Shown here: positions 25,756 through 35,122 of the stretch, one piece after another
Numbering within the stretch: position 1 is the stretch's first letter
How the letters are laid out: each line of letters begins with the position of its first letter
NCBI GenBank assembly: GCA_002878065.1
Contig: PNIN01000033.1
Location: 1-35,152 of the forward strand
Length of the DNA stretch: 35,152 nucleotides
From: Calditerrivibrio nitroreducens
GTDB lineage: Bacteria; Chrysiogenota; Deferribacteres; Deferribacterales; Calditerrivibrionaceae
Reading direction: 5' to 3'
Notes under the pieces: generated by a model
Told to the model about the DNA's origin: nothing
The model's database searches: none
The model's input: only the letters and a program-made list of their open reading frames with translations
Made by a program: the position numbers and the translations under genes

Positions 25756-27342
25756 ATGAATGAATTAACAAAATTTAAAGAACTAGGGCTATCCGAAAAT
25801 GTACTTAAAGCCCTTTCAAAAAAGGGTTTTGAAGAGCCTACACCTATCCAGGAATTGGTTATACCTAAATTATTACAGGGGGAAAGGGACATTGTAGGGC
25901 AGGCTCAAACAGGTACGGGTAAAACAGCAGCTTTTGGGTTGCCTTTAATCGAACTACTTGATGACAAATCACCATTCGTACAGGCGATAGTTTTAACACC
26001 CACAAGGGAGCTTGCCCTTCAGGTGGCGGAAGAGATGAATTCTCTGAAAGGAAAAAAAAGACTAAATATTGTTCCTATATATGGTGGCCAGTCTATGGAG
26101 CTGCAGCTAAGGAGACTCGAAAATGATGCCCATATAGTTGTTGGTACGCCGGGTAGAGTTATAGACCATATAAACAGAAAGACACTGCGATTAAATAAAT
26201 TAAAATTTATGGTTTTGGATGAAGCAGATGAAATGCTAAATATGGGGTTTATTGAAGATATTGAAGAGATTATAAAACATACCAATGAAGATAAAAGAAT
26301 GCTTCTCTTTTCTGCAACAATGCCCAAAGAGATTTTGAATATAGCTAAAAAATATATGAAAGATTATGAGGTTTTAGCTGTCAAAACAAAACAGCTTACC
26401 ACAGAACTTACAGAGCAGATATATTTTCAAGTTAGAGAAGAGGACAAATTTGAAGCTCTTTGCAGAATAAGAGATATGGAAAAAGAATTTTATGGACTAA
26501 TTTTCTGTAGAACGAAGGTTGATGTAGATACCGTTTGCAATAGACTCATTGATAGGGGTTACAATGCGGAAGCTCTTCACGGGGATATTTCTCAGTATCA
26601 GAGGGAGAGGATACTAAAACGGTTTAAGGCTAAGCAGATTAACATGCTTGTGGCTACGGATGTTGCTGCAAGAGGTATAGATATCAGCGACCTAACACAT
26701 GTAATAAACTATTCTCTGCCTCAAGATCCAGAATCCTATGTACATCGTATTGGTAGGACAGGAAGGGCAGGGAAAGAAGGAACCGCTATCACATTTGTGA
26801 CTCCAGAGGAATATCGTAAGTTGTTGTACATTATGAAAATTGCAAAAGCTGATATAAAGAAGAAAAAAGTGCCCTCTGTTAGTGAAGTAATTCAAGCCAA
26901 AAAAGAGAGGATAAAGGATGAAGTTTCAGATATTTTAAGCGATAATATGTCAAATGACTATTTTGAACTTGCCAATAAACTTCTTGAAGAATACGATCCT
27001 GTAAAAATTGTAGCAGCTTTGTTAAAGATGAATTACAGGGATGACTTTGAGGCTGGTAGCTATTCTGAAATTTCGGAAGTTTCAAATGTTGATAAAAAAG
27101 GTAAGGCAAGGCTATTTATTGCAATGGGTAAGCTCGAAAATATGACACCTAAAAAAATTGTGGACTTTATTGTTGATAAGACTGGTATAAAAGAATCAGA
27201 TATAAAAGAGGTTAAAGTATTTGATAAATTTTCTTTCATAAGTGTACCTTATGAAGATGCAACCTATATTGTAAACATATTTAAAAAGCAGAATAGGGGT
27301 AAAAGACCTCTTGTGGAGATAGCAAAAGAAGCAAAAAGATAA
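25756..27342 (+). CDS. deaD: DEAD-box RNA helicase with C-terminal DbpA-type RNA-binding domain
   Basis: ATP-dependent RNA helicase for ribosome assembly or mRNA unfolding. It has 528 residues. Q-motif region FEEPTPIQ, Walker A AQTGTGKT (50-57), PTRELALQ, DEAD at 155-158, SATMP (186-190), then helicase domain 2 with ARGIDI and HRIGRTGR. After a ~80-residue linker the last ~70 residues (ARLFIAMGKLENMTPKKIVDFI onwards) form the DbpA/CsdA RNA-binding fold that binds structured rRNA. This architecture matches DeaD/CsdA and DbpA; the symbol is by architecture. A strong AAGGAGAG site lies upstream. A deacetylase gene follows 21 bp downstream. Confidence 0.93.
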   Translation: MNELTKFKELGLSENVLKALSKKGFEEPTPIQELVIPKLLQGERDIVGQAQTGTGKTAAFGLPLIELLDDKSPFVQAIVLTPTRELALQVAEEMNSLKGKKRLNIVPIYGGQSMELQLRRLENDAHIVVGTPGRVIDHINRKTLRLNKLKFMVLDEADEMLNMGFIEDIEEIIKHTNEDKRMLLFSATMPKEILNIAKKYMKDYEVLAVKTKQLTTELTEQIYFQVREEDKFEALCRIRDMEKEFYGLIFCRTKVDVDTVCNRLIDRGYNAEALHGDISQYQRERILKRFKAKQINMLVATDVAARGIDISDLTHVINYSLPQDPESYVHRIGRTGRAGKEGTAITFVTPEEYRKLLYIMKIAKADIKKKKVPSVSEVIQAKKERIKDEVSDILSDNMSNDYFELANKLLEEYDPVKIVAALLKMNYRDDFEAGSYSEISEVSNVDKKGKARLFIAMGKLENMTPKKIVDFIVDKTGIKESDIKEVKVFDKFSFISVPYEDATYIVNIFKKQNRGKRPLVEIAKEAKR

Positions 27343-27363
27343 AGTGATAGTTTAGATTAATTT

Positions 27364-28044
27364 ATGAAATTAAAGTTAATATTACTTTTTTTAATTATTG
27401 CCGTATCTTTACCTGCAGAGGTGATCACTTTTTTACCTTCATATAGAAAGGTGGTCTTCCTCACTTTTGATGCGTGTGAGACTAAAACACCTTCATATTT
27501 CGATAAAAAGATACTAGATTTTCTGATAAAAAATAAAATACCTGCTACTTTTTTCATAAGTGGTAAATTTGCAAATAGAAATAGAGAGACATTATCAGAG
27601 ATATCAAAATACAATTTTTTTTCAATTCAAAATCACTCTTATGATCACAATCTCCACATGGAAAAAATGACAGATGCTGATATTGAGATGGATCTAAATA
27701 AAACGTCTCAGTTGATTGCGGAGATAACCGGGAAGAAACCTAGCCTTTTTAGATTTCCGGGTGGGAATTATGACAATAGAAGTTTAAAATTAGTTGAAGA
27801 TTTGGGTTACAGGGTGGTTCACTGGAGTTTTGAGTCTGGAGATCCTGATAAAAAAATGACTTCAGATCTAATCTTTGAAAAGGTAAAGAGAAATGTAAAA
27901 CGTGGGTCTATTATGATTTTTCATATAAATGGTAGAGGCTGGCATACTTCAGAGGCATTACCACAGATAATAAACTATTTGAATAGTGAAGGGTACCATC
28001 TGGAATTGTTAGAAAATTTTTTAAAAAATGAAAAATTCAATTGA
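27364..28044 (+). CDS. Secreted polysaccharide deacetylase (NodB fold, CE4)
   Basis: Predicted periplasmic or exported deacetylase of 226 residues with an N-terminal signal peptide (KLKLILLFLIIAVSLPA, cleavage near residue 18). NodB motifs: TFDACE (34-39), HSYDH with metal-ligand histidines 91 and 95, and RFPGGNYD. A late motif 5 histidine lies in SIMIFHINGRG. Motif 1 lacks the second aspartate of the usual TFDD (Ala37). This variant exists in some CE4 members but may change metal use. The substrate could be peptidoglycan, chitooligosaccharide or exopolysaccharide. There is no clear ribosome site, and it probably depends on read-through from the helicase gene. Confidence 0.85.
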   Translation: MKLKLILLFLIIAVSLPAEVITFLPSYRKVVFLTFDACETKTPSYFDKKILDFLIKNKIPATFFISGKFANRNRETLSEISKYNFFSIQNHSYDHNLHMEKMTDADIEMDLNKTSQLIAEITGKKPSLFRFPGGNYDNRSLKLVEDLGYRVVHWSFESGDPDKKMTSDLIFEKVKRNVKRGSIMIFHINGRGWHTSEALPQIINYLNSEGYHLELLENFLKNEKFN

Positions 28045-28069
28045 AGTTTTTGAAAATACATTTTATAAT
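28041..28069 (+). promoter_or_regulatory. Sigma-70 type promoter of the SWIM-domain gene
   Basis: -35 TTGAAG (28041-28046), 17 bp spacer, -10 TATAAT (28064-28069). It starts within the stop region of the deacetylase gene, about 28 nt of leader before the ATG at 28104. Confidence 0.75.
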
Positions 28070-28103
28070 GAAATAAGCCAATAATACAAAGGAGGAAAAG
28101 CCG

Positions 28104-28649
28104 ATGCAGCTATTTAAATTAACCGAAGATCAGCTTAGAAATAGTGCTACAACTTTGATTATCCAAAGAGCTGAAAATTATATAGGCAAATTCAACAACT
28201 GTAAGATAGAAGGTTCAGTCTTAAAAGGTACAATAAAAGGTAACCACGGCATATATAATGTGGAGTTAAAAATAGATACAGATCCTATTCAGTATAAGTG
28301 TGATTGTGATACCGCAAAAACTTCATTCTGCAAACATGCTGCAGCTCTTGGCCTTACATATATATACACTCCTTGGGTTTTTGAATTAGATCACATTCCT
28401 GATAGAACAAAAATATCATCTTTTGAAGAGCTCCAATACTATGTTAAAACAGTTAAATTAAAAGATTTATTAGAAGATTTAAGAGGGTGTTGTATTACCG
28501 TAGCTCAACTATCAGAGTTGCTCGGTATCTCCGCACAGCAGCTTTTGGCAATTGTTAAAGATGACCAGAGTAACAAACACCATATTCTTACCGATCCGAT
28601 AAAGCTTTCGTGCATGTATCTATTGGAGAAAAGATTGCAATTTAAATAA
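28104..28649 (+). CDS. SWIM zinc-finger protein with a possible C-terminal helix-turn-helix
   Basis: A 181-residue protein of unknown role. A SWIM-type zinc finger is visible: Cys66-x-Cys68-x7-Cys76-x-His78 (YKCDCDTAKTSFCKHAAALGL), preceded by the usual beta-rich segment. SWIM fingers bind DNA or partner proteins. The C-terminal ~80 residues include LRGCCITVAQLSELLGISAQQLLAIV, whose pattern resembles a helix-turn-helix; that reading is inference. AAAGGAGG precedes the ATG, and a consensus promoter makes it a single-gene unit. It is followed by a terminator, then carB. Standalone small SWIM proteins are poorly studied, so no function is assigned. Confidence 0.75.
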   Translation: MQLFKLTEDQLRNSATTLIIQRAENYIGKFNNCKIEGSVLKGTIKGNHGIYNVELKIDTDPIQYKCDCDTAKTSFCKHAAALGLTYIYTPWVFELDHIPDRTKISSFEELQYYVKTVKLKDLLEDLRGCCITVAQLSELLGISAQQLLAIVKDDQSNKHHILTDPIKLSCMYLLEKRLQFK

Positions 28650-28654
28650 TATAT

Positions 28655-28682
28655 AAAGCGGGTATAAAAACCCGCTTTTTTT
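28655..28682 (+). terminator. Intrinsic terminator between the SWIM-domain gene and carB
   Basis: AAAGCGGGT (28655-28663), AT loop, ACCCGCTTT (28670-28678), T-run to 28682. Only 44 bp separate it from the carB GTG. A TATAAG (28698-28703) in that gap could be a -10, but its -35 would fall in the T-run and is not recognisable. Confidence 0.9.
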
Positions 28683-28726
28683 CTGTGTTTTGCCTTTTAT
28701 AAGATTAGTATCAAATGGAGGAAAAT

Positions 28727-31700
28727 GTGCCCAAAAGAACAGATATCAACAAAATAATGATAATTGGATCAGGACCAATTGTAATTGGTCAGGCATGTGA
28801 ATTTGATTATTCTGGTACTCAGGCTCTAAAAGCGTTAAAAGAGGAAGGTTATAAAGTGGTTTTGATAAATTCAAATCCTGCTACAATTATGACTGACCCT
28901 GAATTTGCAGATGCAACTTATATAGAGCCACTAACGGTGGAATGTGCCGAAAAGATTATTGAAAAAGAAAGACCTGATGCTATCTTACCAACGGTTGGTG
29001 GTCAAACGGCTCTTAATCTGGCACTGGATCTTCATAAGCAGGGAGTCCTTGATAGATATAACGTTGAGCTCATAGGGGCTAAGGTTGATGCCATCAAAAA
29101 AGCAGAGGATAGAGAGCTTTTTAAAGCAGCCATGCATAAGATTGGTCTTGAGATGCCTAAAAGTGCTTATGTGAAATCTTTTGAAGAGGGCATGGATGCA
29201 ATTGTTTACATCGGTTTTCCAGCTATCATAAGGCCATCTTTTACTTTAGGTGGTACAGGTGGTAATGTGGCCTACAATATGGAGGAATACAAACGTTATC
29301 TTGAATGGGGGCTTGAGGCGTCACCTGTGGGTGAAGTTCTTGTGGAGGAGTCAATAATAGGATGGAAAGAATATGAATTGGAAGTAATGAGGGATCTTAA
29401 AGACAATGTTGTGATAATATGTTCCATAGAAAATTTCGACCCTATGGGTGTTCATACAGGAGACAGTATTACCGTTGCTCCAGCCCAAACCCTTACAGAC
29501 AAAGAGTATCAATATATGCGGGATGCTGCCATAAAAATAATGCGGGAAATAGGTGTGGATACTGGTGGTTCGAATGTCCAATTTGCCACAGATCCCAAAA
29601 CTGGTAGGCAGGTTGTAATTGAGATGAATCCAAGAGTTTCAAGAAGTTCTGCACTTGCTTCAAAGGCCACTGGATTTCCTATTGCAAAAATTGCAGCAAA
29701 ATTAGCCGTTGGTTATACACTTGATGAAATACCAAACGATATCACAAAGAAAACTCCAGCATCTTTTGAGCCTACAATAGATTATTGTGTGGTGAAATTT
29801 CCACGATTTACATTTGAAAAATTTCCAGGGACAGATGATACTTTGACCACACAGATGAAATCTGTGGGTGAAGTTATGGCCATAGGTAGAACATTTAAAG
29901 AAGCTCTGCAGAAGGCTATAAATTCTCTTGAAATTGGTAAAACCGGCTTTGATGAGATATTTGATAGAAATGACTATGGTAAACCGGAAGTTATTGATGA
30001 AATAATTTCATATCTGAAAAGACCCACGGACAAAAGGATGTGGTATATCGGTGAAGCTTTTAGGGCAGGTATGAGTATTGATGAGATTTATAACTATTCA
30101 TACATTGATAGGTGGTTTTTAAATAATATTAAGCAGATTATAGATATGGAAGAGGAGATAAAGAGAAAAAAAATAGATACGCTGATGCCTGAAGAGTTAC
30201 GTAAATACAAAGAATACGGCTTTTCGGATAATAGACTTGCAAAACTGATGAATTGCACTGAGGATGATATTGCTTTTAAGAGAAGAAGCTTGAATGTTAT
30301 TCCGGTTTATAAAAGGGTTGATACATGTGCTGCAGAGTTTGAGTCGTTTACTCCATATCTTTATTCTACTTATGAAAAAGAGTGTGAGGCTGGCGTTACA
30401 GAAAGAAAAAAAGTTGTTATTTTAGGAGGTGGTCCAAACAGAATAGGGCAGGGGATAGAGTTTGATTATTGCTGTGTACATGCTTGTTATGCTCTTTCGG
30501 AAATAGGCTATGAAACGATTATGATAAATTGCAACCCTGAAACAGTCTCCACTGACTATGATACGTCAGATAGACTTTATTTTGAGCCCTTAACTAAGGA
30601 GCACGTATTAAATATAATAGATAAGGAAAAACCTGTTGGCGTGATAGTTCAATTTGGGGGCCAGACCCCTTTAAAACTCTCAGTTCCACTTGAAAAAGCA
30701 GGGGTTAGGATTCTAGGTACCTCACCAGATAGTATTGATATTGCCGAAGATAGGGAAAGATTTAAAAAATTGGTGGAAAAATTGGGTATTTTGCAGCCCA
30801 ATAATGGAATAGCCAGAAATCCCGAAGAAGCTTTCAAAATTGCAGAAGAGATCGGTTATCCTGTGGTTGTACGTCCATCTTACGTGTTAGGTGGAAGGGC
30901 AATGGAGATAGTATATGATAGAGAATCTTTGGCCAACTATATGAAATTTGCGGTGGAAGCAAGTGAAAAGCACCCAGTATTGATAGATAAATTCCTCGAT
31001 AATGCTATTGAATTGGATGTGGATGCCATTTCTGATGGTGAAACTGTTGTGGTGGCTGGTATAATGCAGCACATTGAAGAAGCCGGTATCCATTCAGGTG
31101 ACTCAGCTTGTTCGATACCACCAAGAACTATTTCTGAAGATATCAAGGCAAAAGTTATAAAAATTACCAAACAATTAGCTTATGAACTTAAAGTATCTGG
31201 TTTAATGAATATTCAATTTGCTATAAAAGATAATGATATTTATATTCTCGAGGTTAATCCAAGGGCATCAAGAACGGTTCCTTTTGTTAGCAAAACAATA
31301 GGTGTACCCCTTGCAAAGCTTGCAGCTAAGGTTATGGTTGGGCAAAAGCTCAAAGATTTAGGATTCACCAATGAGGTAGATATACCATTTTTTACCGTAA
31401 AAGAGGCTGTTTTTCCATTCGTGAAGTTTCCCGGTACAGATCCTATTCTTGGGCCAGAAATGAAATCAACCGGTGAGGTTATGGGAATAGATGTCACTTT
31501 TGGTAAGGCATATTACAAAGCACAGATGGCTGCTGGTAATAAACTTCCAAGGTCCGGAAAGGTATTTATAAGTGTAAAAGATTCAGTTAAAAAAGATATT
31601 ATTCCGATTGCAAAAGAATTTGATCGTCTTGGATTTAATATTGTTGCTACCGCTGGGACATACAATCTTTTAAGAGAAAATGGTATAAACGTTGAGTTTG

Positions 31701-31960
31701 TGAAAAAGGTTCAGGATGGTAGACCAAATATTGTAGATCTGATAAAAAATAGGGAGATCAAATTTGTTATAAACATTCCACATGGTAAAAAATCCAGATT
31801 GGATTCCACTTCCATCAGAAGGGCTATATTAAGTTACAACGTTCCTTATGTTACTACAATTGAAGCTGCGGAAGCATCCATATTAGGCATCAAAGATTAT
31901 TTTAATGAAAATTTAAATGTGACATCATTGCAGAATTATTATATTCAGATAAGAAGGTAG
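28727..31960 (+). CDS. carB: Carbamoyl-phosphate synthase large subunit
   Basis: Makes carbamoyl phosphate from bicarbonate, ATP and glutamine-derived ammonia, for pyrimidines and arginine. It has about 1077 residues, normal for CarB. Two homologous ATP-grasp halves are visible: the first starts [24 protein letters not shown] and the second [22 protein letters not shown]-terminal MGS-like allosteric domain follows from about residue 935. I chose GTG at 28727 because GGAGG (28717-28721) lies 5 nt upstream and the protein then begins V/M-PKRTDI, exactly like E. coli CarB; the ATG at 28715 overlaps the ribosome site. The small subunit carA is not in the window. pyrK follows 3 bp downstream. Confidence 0.97.
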   Translation: MPKRTDINKIMIIGSGPIVIGQACEFDYSGTQALKALKEEGYKVVLINSNPATIMTDPEFADATYIEPLTVECAEKIIEKERPDAILPTVGGQTALNLALDLHKQGVLDRYNVELIGAKVDAIKKAEDRELFKAAMHKIGLEMPKSAYVKSFEEGMDAIVYIGFPAIIRPSFTLGGTGGNVAYNMEEYKRYLEWGLEASPVGEVLVEESIIGWKEYELEVMRDLKDNVVIICSIENFDPMGVHTGDSITVAPAQTLTDKEYQYMRDAAIKIMREIGVDTGGSNVQFATDPKTGRQVVIEMNPRVSRSSALASKATGFPIAKIAAKLAVGYTLDEIPNDITKKTPASFEPTIDYCVVKFPRFTFEKFPGTDDTLTTQMKSVGEVMAIGRTFKEALQKAINSLEIGKTGFDEIFDRNDYGKPEVIDEIISYLKRPTDKRMWYIGEAFRAGMSIDEIYNYSYIDRWFLNNIKQIIDMEEEIKRKKIDTLMPEELRKYKEYGFSDNRLAKLMNCTEDDIAFKRRSLNVIPVYKRVDTCAAEFESFTPYLYSTYEKECEAGVTERKKVVILGGGPNRIGQGIEFDYCCVHACYALSEIGYETIMINCNPETVSTDYDTSDRLYFEPLTKEHVLNIIDKEKPVGVIVQFGGQTPLKLSVPLEKAGVRILGTSPDSIDIAEDRERFKKLVEKLGILQPNNGIARNPEEAFKIAEEIGYPVVVRPSYVLGGRAMEIVYDRESLANYMKFAVEASEKHPVLIDKFLDNAIELDVDAISDGETVVVAGIMQHIEEAGIHSGDSACSIPPRTISEDIKAKVIKITKQLAYELKVSGLMNIQFAIKDNDIYILEVNPRASRTVPFVSKTIGVPLAKLAAKVMVGQKLKDLGFTNEVDIPFFTVKEAVFPFVKFPGTDPILGPEMKSTGEVMGIDVTFGKAYYKAQMAAGNKLPRSGKVFISVKDSVKKDIIPIAKEFDRLGFNIVATAGTYNLLRENGINVEFVKKVQDGRPNIVDLIKNREIKFVINIPHGKKSRLDSTSIRRAILSYNVPYVTTIEAAEASILGIKDYFNENLNVTSLQNYYIQIRR

Positions 31961-31963
31961 CAT

Positions 31964-32758
31964 ATGATTGGAACTGTAGTTGAAAACATAAAGTTAAACG
32001 ATAAATATTATTATATGATAATAAATAATAAAGATTTTGTTGAAAATGCTAAAGTGGGGCAGTTTTTAATGGTACAGTCGAAAGAATATGACTATATTAA
32101 TGATCCCATATTGAGAAGGCCTTTTGGAGTATGTGATGTAGATTACGATTCAGGAGATTTTAGCATTCTATATATGATTGTTGGTAAAGGAACAATGCTA
32201 CTTTCTACATTCAAAAAAGGTTCGAAAATTGAGTTTTCTTCACCTTTGGGTAATAGCTTTACAATTCAAAATGAAAAAAATGTTGCACTTGTGGGTGGTG
32301 GAATAGGTATTGCTCCGTTATATTTTCTTGCCAAGAAATTAAAAAATAATAACTGCAAAATAACCCTTTATTTTGGTGGGCAATCAGAAACCGACATTAT
32401 TTTTCTTGATAAATTTGAAAAGTTTGTGGATGAAATTGTTGTAACCACCAATGATGGATCCAAAGGGTTGAAAGGTCTTGTCACAGAGCCATTTATAAAA
32501 AATATTGATTATTACGATTATGTATATAGTTGTGGACCCAAAAAAATGTTAGAGGCAGTATCAAAGATATGTATAAACTCAGGTAAGGCTGTGGAAGTAT
32601 CTCTTGATGAAAGAATGGCATGTGGTCTTGGTGCCTGCCTTGGATGTATTGTATATGTAAGGGATAATGATGGGAATGAGATCCAAAAAAGATGTTGCGT
32701 GGAAGGACCAATATTTGATGGTTCAAAAGTAATTTGGGAATCAGTTTGTAGAGGTTGA
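31964..32758 (+). CDS. pyrK: Dihydroorotate dehydrogenase B electron-transfer subunit
   Basis: Passes electrons from dihydroorotate oxidation by PyrD to NAD+ through FAD and a [2Fe-2S] cluster. It has 264 residues. The FAD domain contains LRRPFGVCDVD, and the NAD-binding segment is ALVGGGIGIAPLYFLA. The cluster ligands lie near the C-terminus: Cys220, Cys225, Cys228 and Cys244 or Cys245 (ACGLGACLGC; KRCCVEGP). It lies between carB and pyrD, 1 bp before the latter, so all three are co-transcribed. Its presence makes the following pyrD the NAD-linked type 1B enzyme, common in anaerobes and Gram-positives. Confidence 0.96.
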   Translation: MIGTVVENIKLNDKYYYMIINNKDFVENAKVGQFLMVQSKEYDYINDPILRRPFGVCDVDYDSGDFSILYMIVGKGTMLLSTFKKGSKIEFSSPLGNSFTIQNEKNVALVGGGIGIAPLYFLAKKLKNNNCKITLYFGGQSETDIIFLDKFEKFVDEIVVTTNDGSKGLKGLVTEPFIKNIDYYDYVYSCGPKKMLEAVSKICINSGKAVEVSLDERMACGLGACLGCIVYVRDNDGNEIQKRCCVEGPIFDGSKVIWESVCRG

Positions 32759-32759
32759 T

Positions 32760-33674
32760 ATGATTGAAAGTTTAAAGATAAATTTGTGTGGAGTGGAATT
32801 TAAAAATCCAATCATTACAGCAAGTGGTACATTTGGTTATGGTCTTGAATACGCCAACCATATCGATTTGAACAAGTTGGGTGGAATATCTGTAAAAGGG
32901 ATATCTCTAAAAGAGGTCAAAGGTAATCCTATGCCGAGGATTATGGAAACTTCGGCAGGTATGTTGAATGCTATTGGTCTTCAAAATGTTGGTGTTGAGA
33001 GGTTTATTAAAGAAAAATTACCTGCATTAAGAAAGTATGATACAAAAATAATTGTAAATTTCTGGGGCAAGACGCTCGAGGAGTATATCGAAGTGGCCAG
33101 GGTATTGGATGGGGAAGATGTTGATATGCTTGAGATGAACATCTCATGCCCCAATATAAAAGAGGGGGGTATAGCTTTTGGTACTGATCCTAAAATGACA
33201 TATGAAGTAGTTTATAATTGCAAAAAAGTGATGAAAAATAAACCACTTATAGTAAAACTGTCACCAAATGTTACAAACATAAAGGTATTCGGTAAAGTTG
33301 CGGAAGAGGCCGGGGCAGATGCCATCTCCGCCATCAATACATTACTCGGCATGGCAATCAATATTAACACAAGAAAGCCATTTTTATCTAATATAACAGG
33401 AGGTTTGAGTGGCCCTGCCATAAAACCTGTAGCCATCAGAATGGTTTATGAGTTGTACAAAACTATAAAGATACCTATAGTAGGAATAGGTGGTATAATG
33501 AATTATAGAGATGTGATAGAGTTTTATTTAGCTGGTGCATCTGCAGTGCAGGTTGGTACGGCAAATTTTGTTGATCCTGAGATACCTATAAAAATAATTG
33601 ATGAACTGGATAATTACTTAAAATGTAACAATATAAGAAATATATCAGAATTGACTGGAAAGGTTGAGATTTAA
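32760..33674 (+). CDS. pyrD: Dihydroorotate dehydrogenase catalytic subunit (type 1B)
   Basis: Oxidises dihydroorotate to orotate with FMN; PyrE (7439-8014) uses the product. It has 304 residues in a TIM barrel. The catalytic base of class 1 enzymes is cysteine, seen here as Cys130 in NISCPNIK. Family segments include ASGTFGYG, SAGMLNAIGLQN, KLSPNVTNI, GGLSGPAIKP and VGIGGIMNYRDVIEF. The protein has no N-terminal membrane segment, so it is the soluble heterotetrameric form with PyrK. GAGG lies 5 nt before the ATG inside the pyrK end. There is only a weak AT-only inverted repeat downstream. Confidence 0.97.
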   Translation: MIESLKINLCGVEFKNPIITASGTFGYGLEYANHIDLNKLGGISVKGISLKEVKGNPMPRIMETSAGMLNAIGLQNVGVERFIKEKLPALRKYDTKIIVNFWGKTLEEYIEVARVLDGEDVDMLEMNISCPNIKEGGIAFGTDPKMTYEVVYNCKKVMKNKPLIVKLSPNVTNIKVFGKVAEEAGADAISAINTLLGMAININTRKPFLSNITGGLSGPAIKPVAIRMVYELYKTIKIPIVGIGGIMNYRDVIEFYLAGASAVQVGTANFVDPEIPIKIIDELDNYLKCNNIRNISELTGKVEI

Positions 33675-34063
33675 ACAATGGCATAATATATTTTTTAGTA
33701 AATTAAAAAATAAATCTGACAGCAATTAATTTTTTGTATGAAGAACTCTACAAGAAACGCCTACCATTTTAAGGGATAAAAACTCAAAGAATCTCATTGT
33801 TATTTTAAATTAGAAATTATTTGTTTTCTATAAAATAAACGTCCGATAAGATATATTATGTTAAGTTGAGTAGATTTATATATTATATGAATTGTGAAAA
33901 TCCGGAATATCACTGGTATTTTCAGGGATCCTTTGTTATGGTTAGGATGAGATTATAAATTTATAAAATATCATTTTTATTTATAACTCAATGAAAAATG
34001 TTAGATTATAGCTTAAATGCCAGTAGATAAATATAATTGATTAAGAATTTCAGGATATTATTG
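33675..34063. other. 389 bp non-coding AT-rich gap
   Basis: No convincing gene. At 33690-33711 there is an AT-only inverted repeat (ATTTTTTA, 6 nt loop, TAAAAAAT), a weak candidate stop for pyrD transcripts. A less AT-rich island at 33896-33948 holds two imperfect stems: GAAAATCC with GG-T-ATTTTC (33896-33923), and ATCCT with AGGAT (33928-33948). I see no recognisable riboswitch, tRNA or strong promoter. Confidence 0.6.
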
Positions 34064-34669
34064 CTATTTAACAATAACTTCAACTCTTCTATTTTTAGGT
34101 TCTGGTGTTTCATCAGGGGTTTGTATCAGGGGGTTATCTTCCCCTAATGAAGACAATTCAATTTCCATACCTGTCTCCACACCTTGAGATGTTAATATGT
34201 TTTTCACCGATTCAGCTCTTTTTAAACCAAGCATATAATTTGCTTCTTTTTCACCAACACTATCTGTGTGACCAATAATTTCTAACTCAGGATTTTCTCT
34301 GTTTTTTATTTCATTTATTATTTCTTTTATCATATTACTACTTTCTTCAGTTAGCTTATCACTTCCAGTTTCGAAATATAGTATAAATGTTTTAGGTCTT
34401 TGCGCTTCTGCTTTTAATAAATTACCAAAACGTTTTTCAAATTCCTTTTCATCAATTTTTATTGGATCAGCAATCTTATTATCTTTTATTTCAATTAAAT
34501 ATTTTTCTTTATCGATCAATTTTTCTGTTGTCTCATTTTTTACGATAACTTTTCCAATTTTACCATCATCATCTGCCAATAGACAAATTTTATCAGATTT
34601 ATTTTCTTTTATAGATCCTAATGTAATAACAATAGCTGTGCTAATTGCAAATAATGTAAGAGGTGTCAT
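34064..34669 (-). CDS. OmpA-family (OmpA C-terminal domain) peptidoglycan-associated protein
   Basis: A 201-residue envelope protein. The N-terminus has one short hydrophobic stretch (LTLFAISTAIVITLG) that could be a signal sequence or anchor; no lipobox is seen. Residues ~90-201 are the OmpA C-terminal domain: FILYFETGSDKLTEES, then IIGHTDSVGEKEANYMLGLK with the conserved Asp136 and Arg151 that bind diaminopimelate, ending in NRRVEVIVK. There is no beta-barrel domain. The start overlaps the end of the FecR-domain gene (ATGA), so the two are coupled and likely act together at the cell wall. No terminator is visible after it. Confidence 0.88.
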   Translation of the reverse strand: MTPLTLFAISTAIVITLGSIKENKSDKICLLADDDGKIGKVIVKNETTEKLIDKEKYLIEIKDNKIADPIKIDEKEFEKRFGNLLKAEAQRPKTFILYFETGSDKLTEESSNMIKEIINEIKNRENPELEIIGHTDSVGEKEANYMLGLKRAESVKNILTSQGVETGMEIELSSLGEDNPLIQTPDETPEPKNRRVEVIVK

Positions 34670-35103
34670 TTATTCACCTCCACAACAAATTTAGTACCCT
34701 TTACACCGATGATAGCTGAGGGTGTTTTGATATTTACTTTATTTGAAGCTATCCTTGGTATTTTGCCAGAGTTGAAAAGTATTTTTCCAGTTTTTACTTC
34801 CCCTTTAAGTTCATAATTTGATTTTATGGGATTATAATCATAGGCTACTATAATATAAGTAGTATTTTCATCCAGAGTTATCATTGTATTATCTTTGAAT
34901 AATATACTGCAATCTGAATTTTTACTTGTAACTATCTCATCTTTAACCTGTAATTTTGTCCCCAATTTAGCAGAAATATTTGTCCCATTTCTTAAAATGG
35001 AGACAGTACCTTTTAAAGATTTTATTTTACCAATTGATTCTGTTTCAGCAAAAAGGTTATTCAATGTAAGCAAGAAACCAATAATTATTAAAAATAACCT
35101 CAT
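34666..35103 (-). CDS. FecR-domain periplasmic protein
   Basis: A 145-residue exported protein. The signal peptide is about residues 1-19 (ending LLTLNNLFA). The rest is one FecR domain, with GTVSILRNG, VKDEIVTSKNSDCSILFKDNTMITLDENT and the C-terminal PSAIIGVKGTKFVVEV. Unlike true FecR of iron-dicitrate signalling it has no inner-membrane anti-sigma part, so a structural or ligand-binding envelope role is more likely. Such FecR proteins are often encoded beside OmpA-domain proteins, as here. The ribosome site AAAGGAG lies between a tRNA gene and the ATG, only 19 bp apart, so it seems to be transcribed from the tRNA promoter. Confidence 0.85.
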   Translation of the reverse strand: MRLFLIIIGFLLTLNNLFAETESIGKIKSLKGTVSILRNGTNISAKLGTKLQVKDEIVTSKNSDCSILFKDNTMITLDENTTYIIVAYDYNPIKSNYELKGEVKTGKILFNSGKIPRIASNKVNIKTPSAIIGVKGTKFVVEVNK

Positions 35104-35122
35104 AACTAAACTCCTTTCAAAA

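Noticed and set aside
28715-28726. ATG at 28715 as the carB start
   Set aside because: It overlaps the ribosome site of the GTG at 28727, from which the protein begins like known CarB.
29351-31497. Minus-strand open frames inside carB
   Set aside because: Shadows of the carB codon pattern; no independent support.
33901-33925. Faint resemblance to the tRNA 3' end at 35123-35145 (ACTGG followed by ATTT), as an attachment-site scar
   Set aside because: Only about five bases match contiguously without gaps; not above chance in AT-rich DNA.
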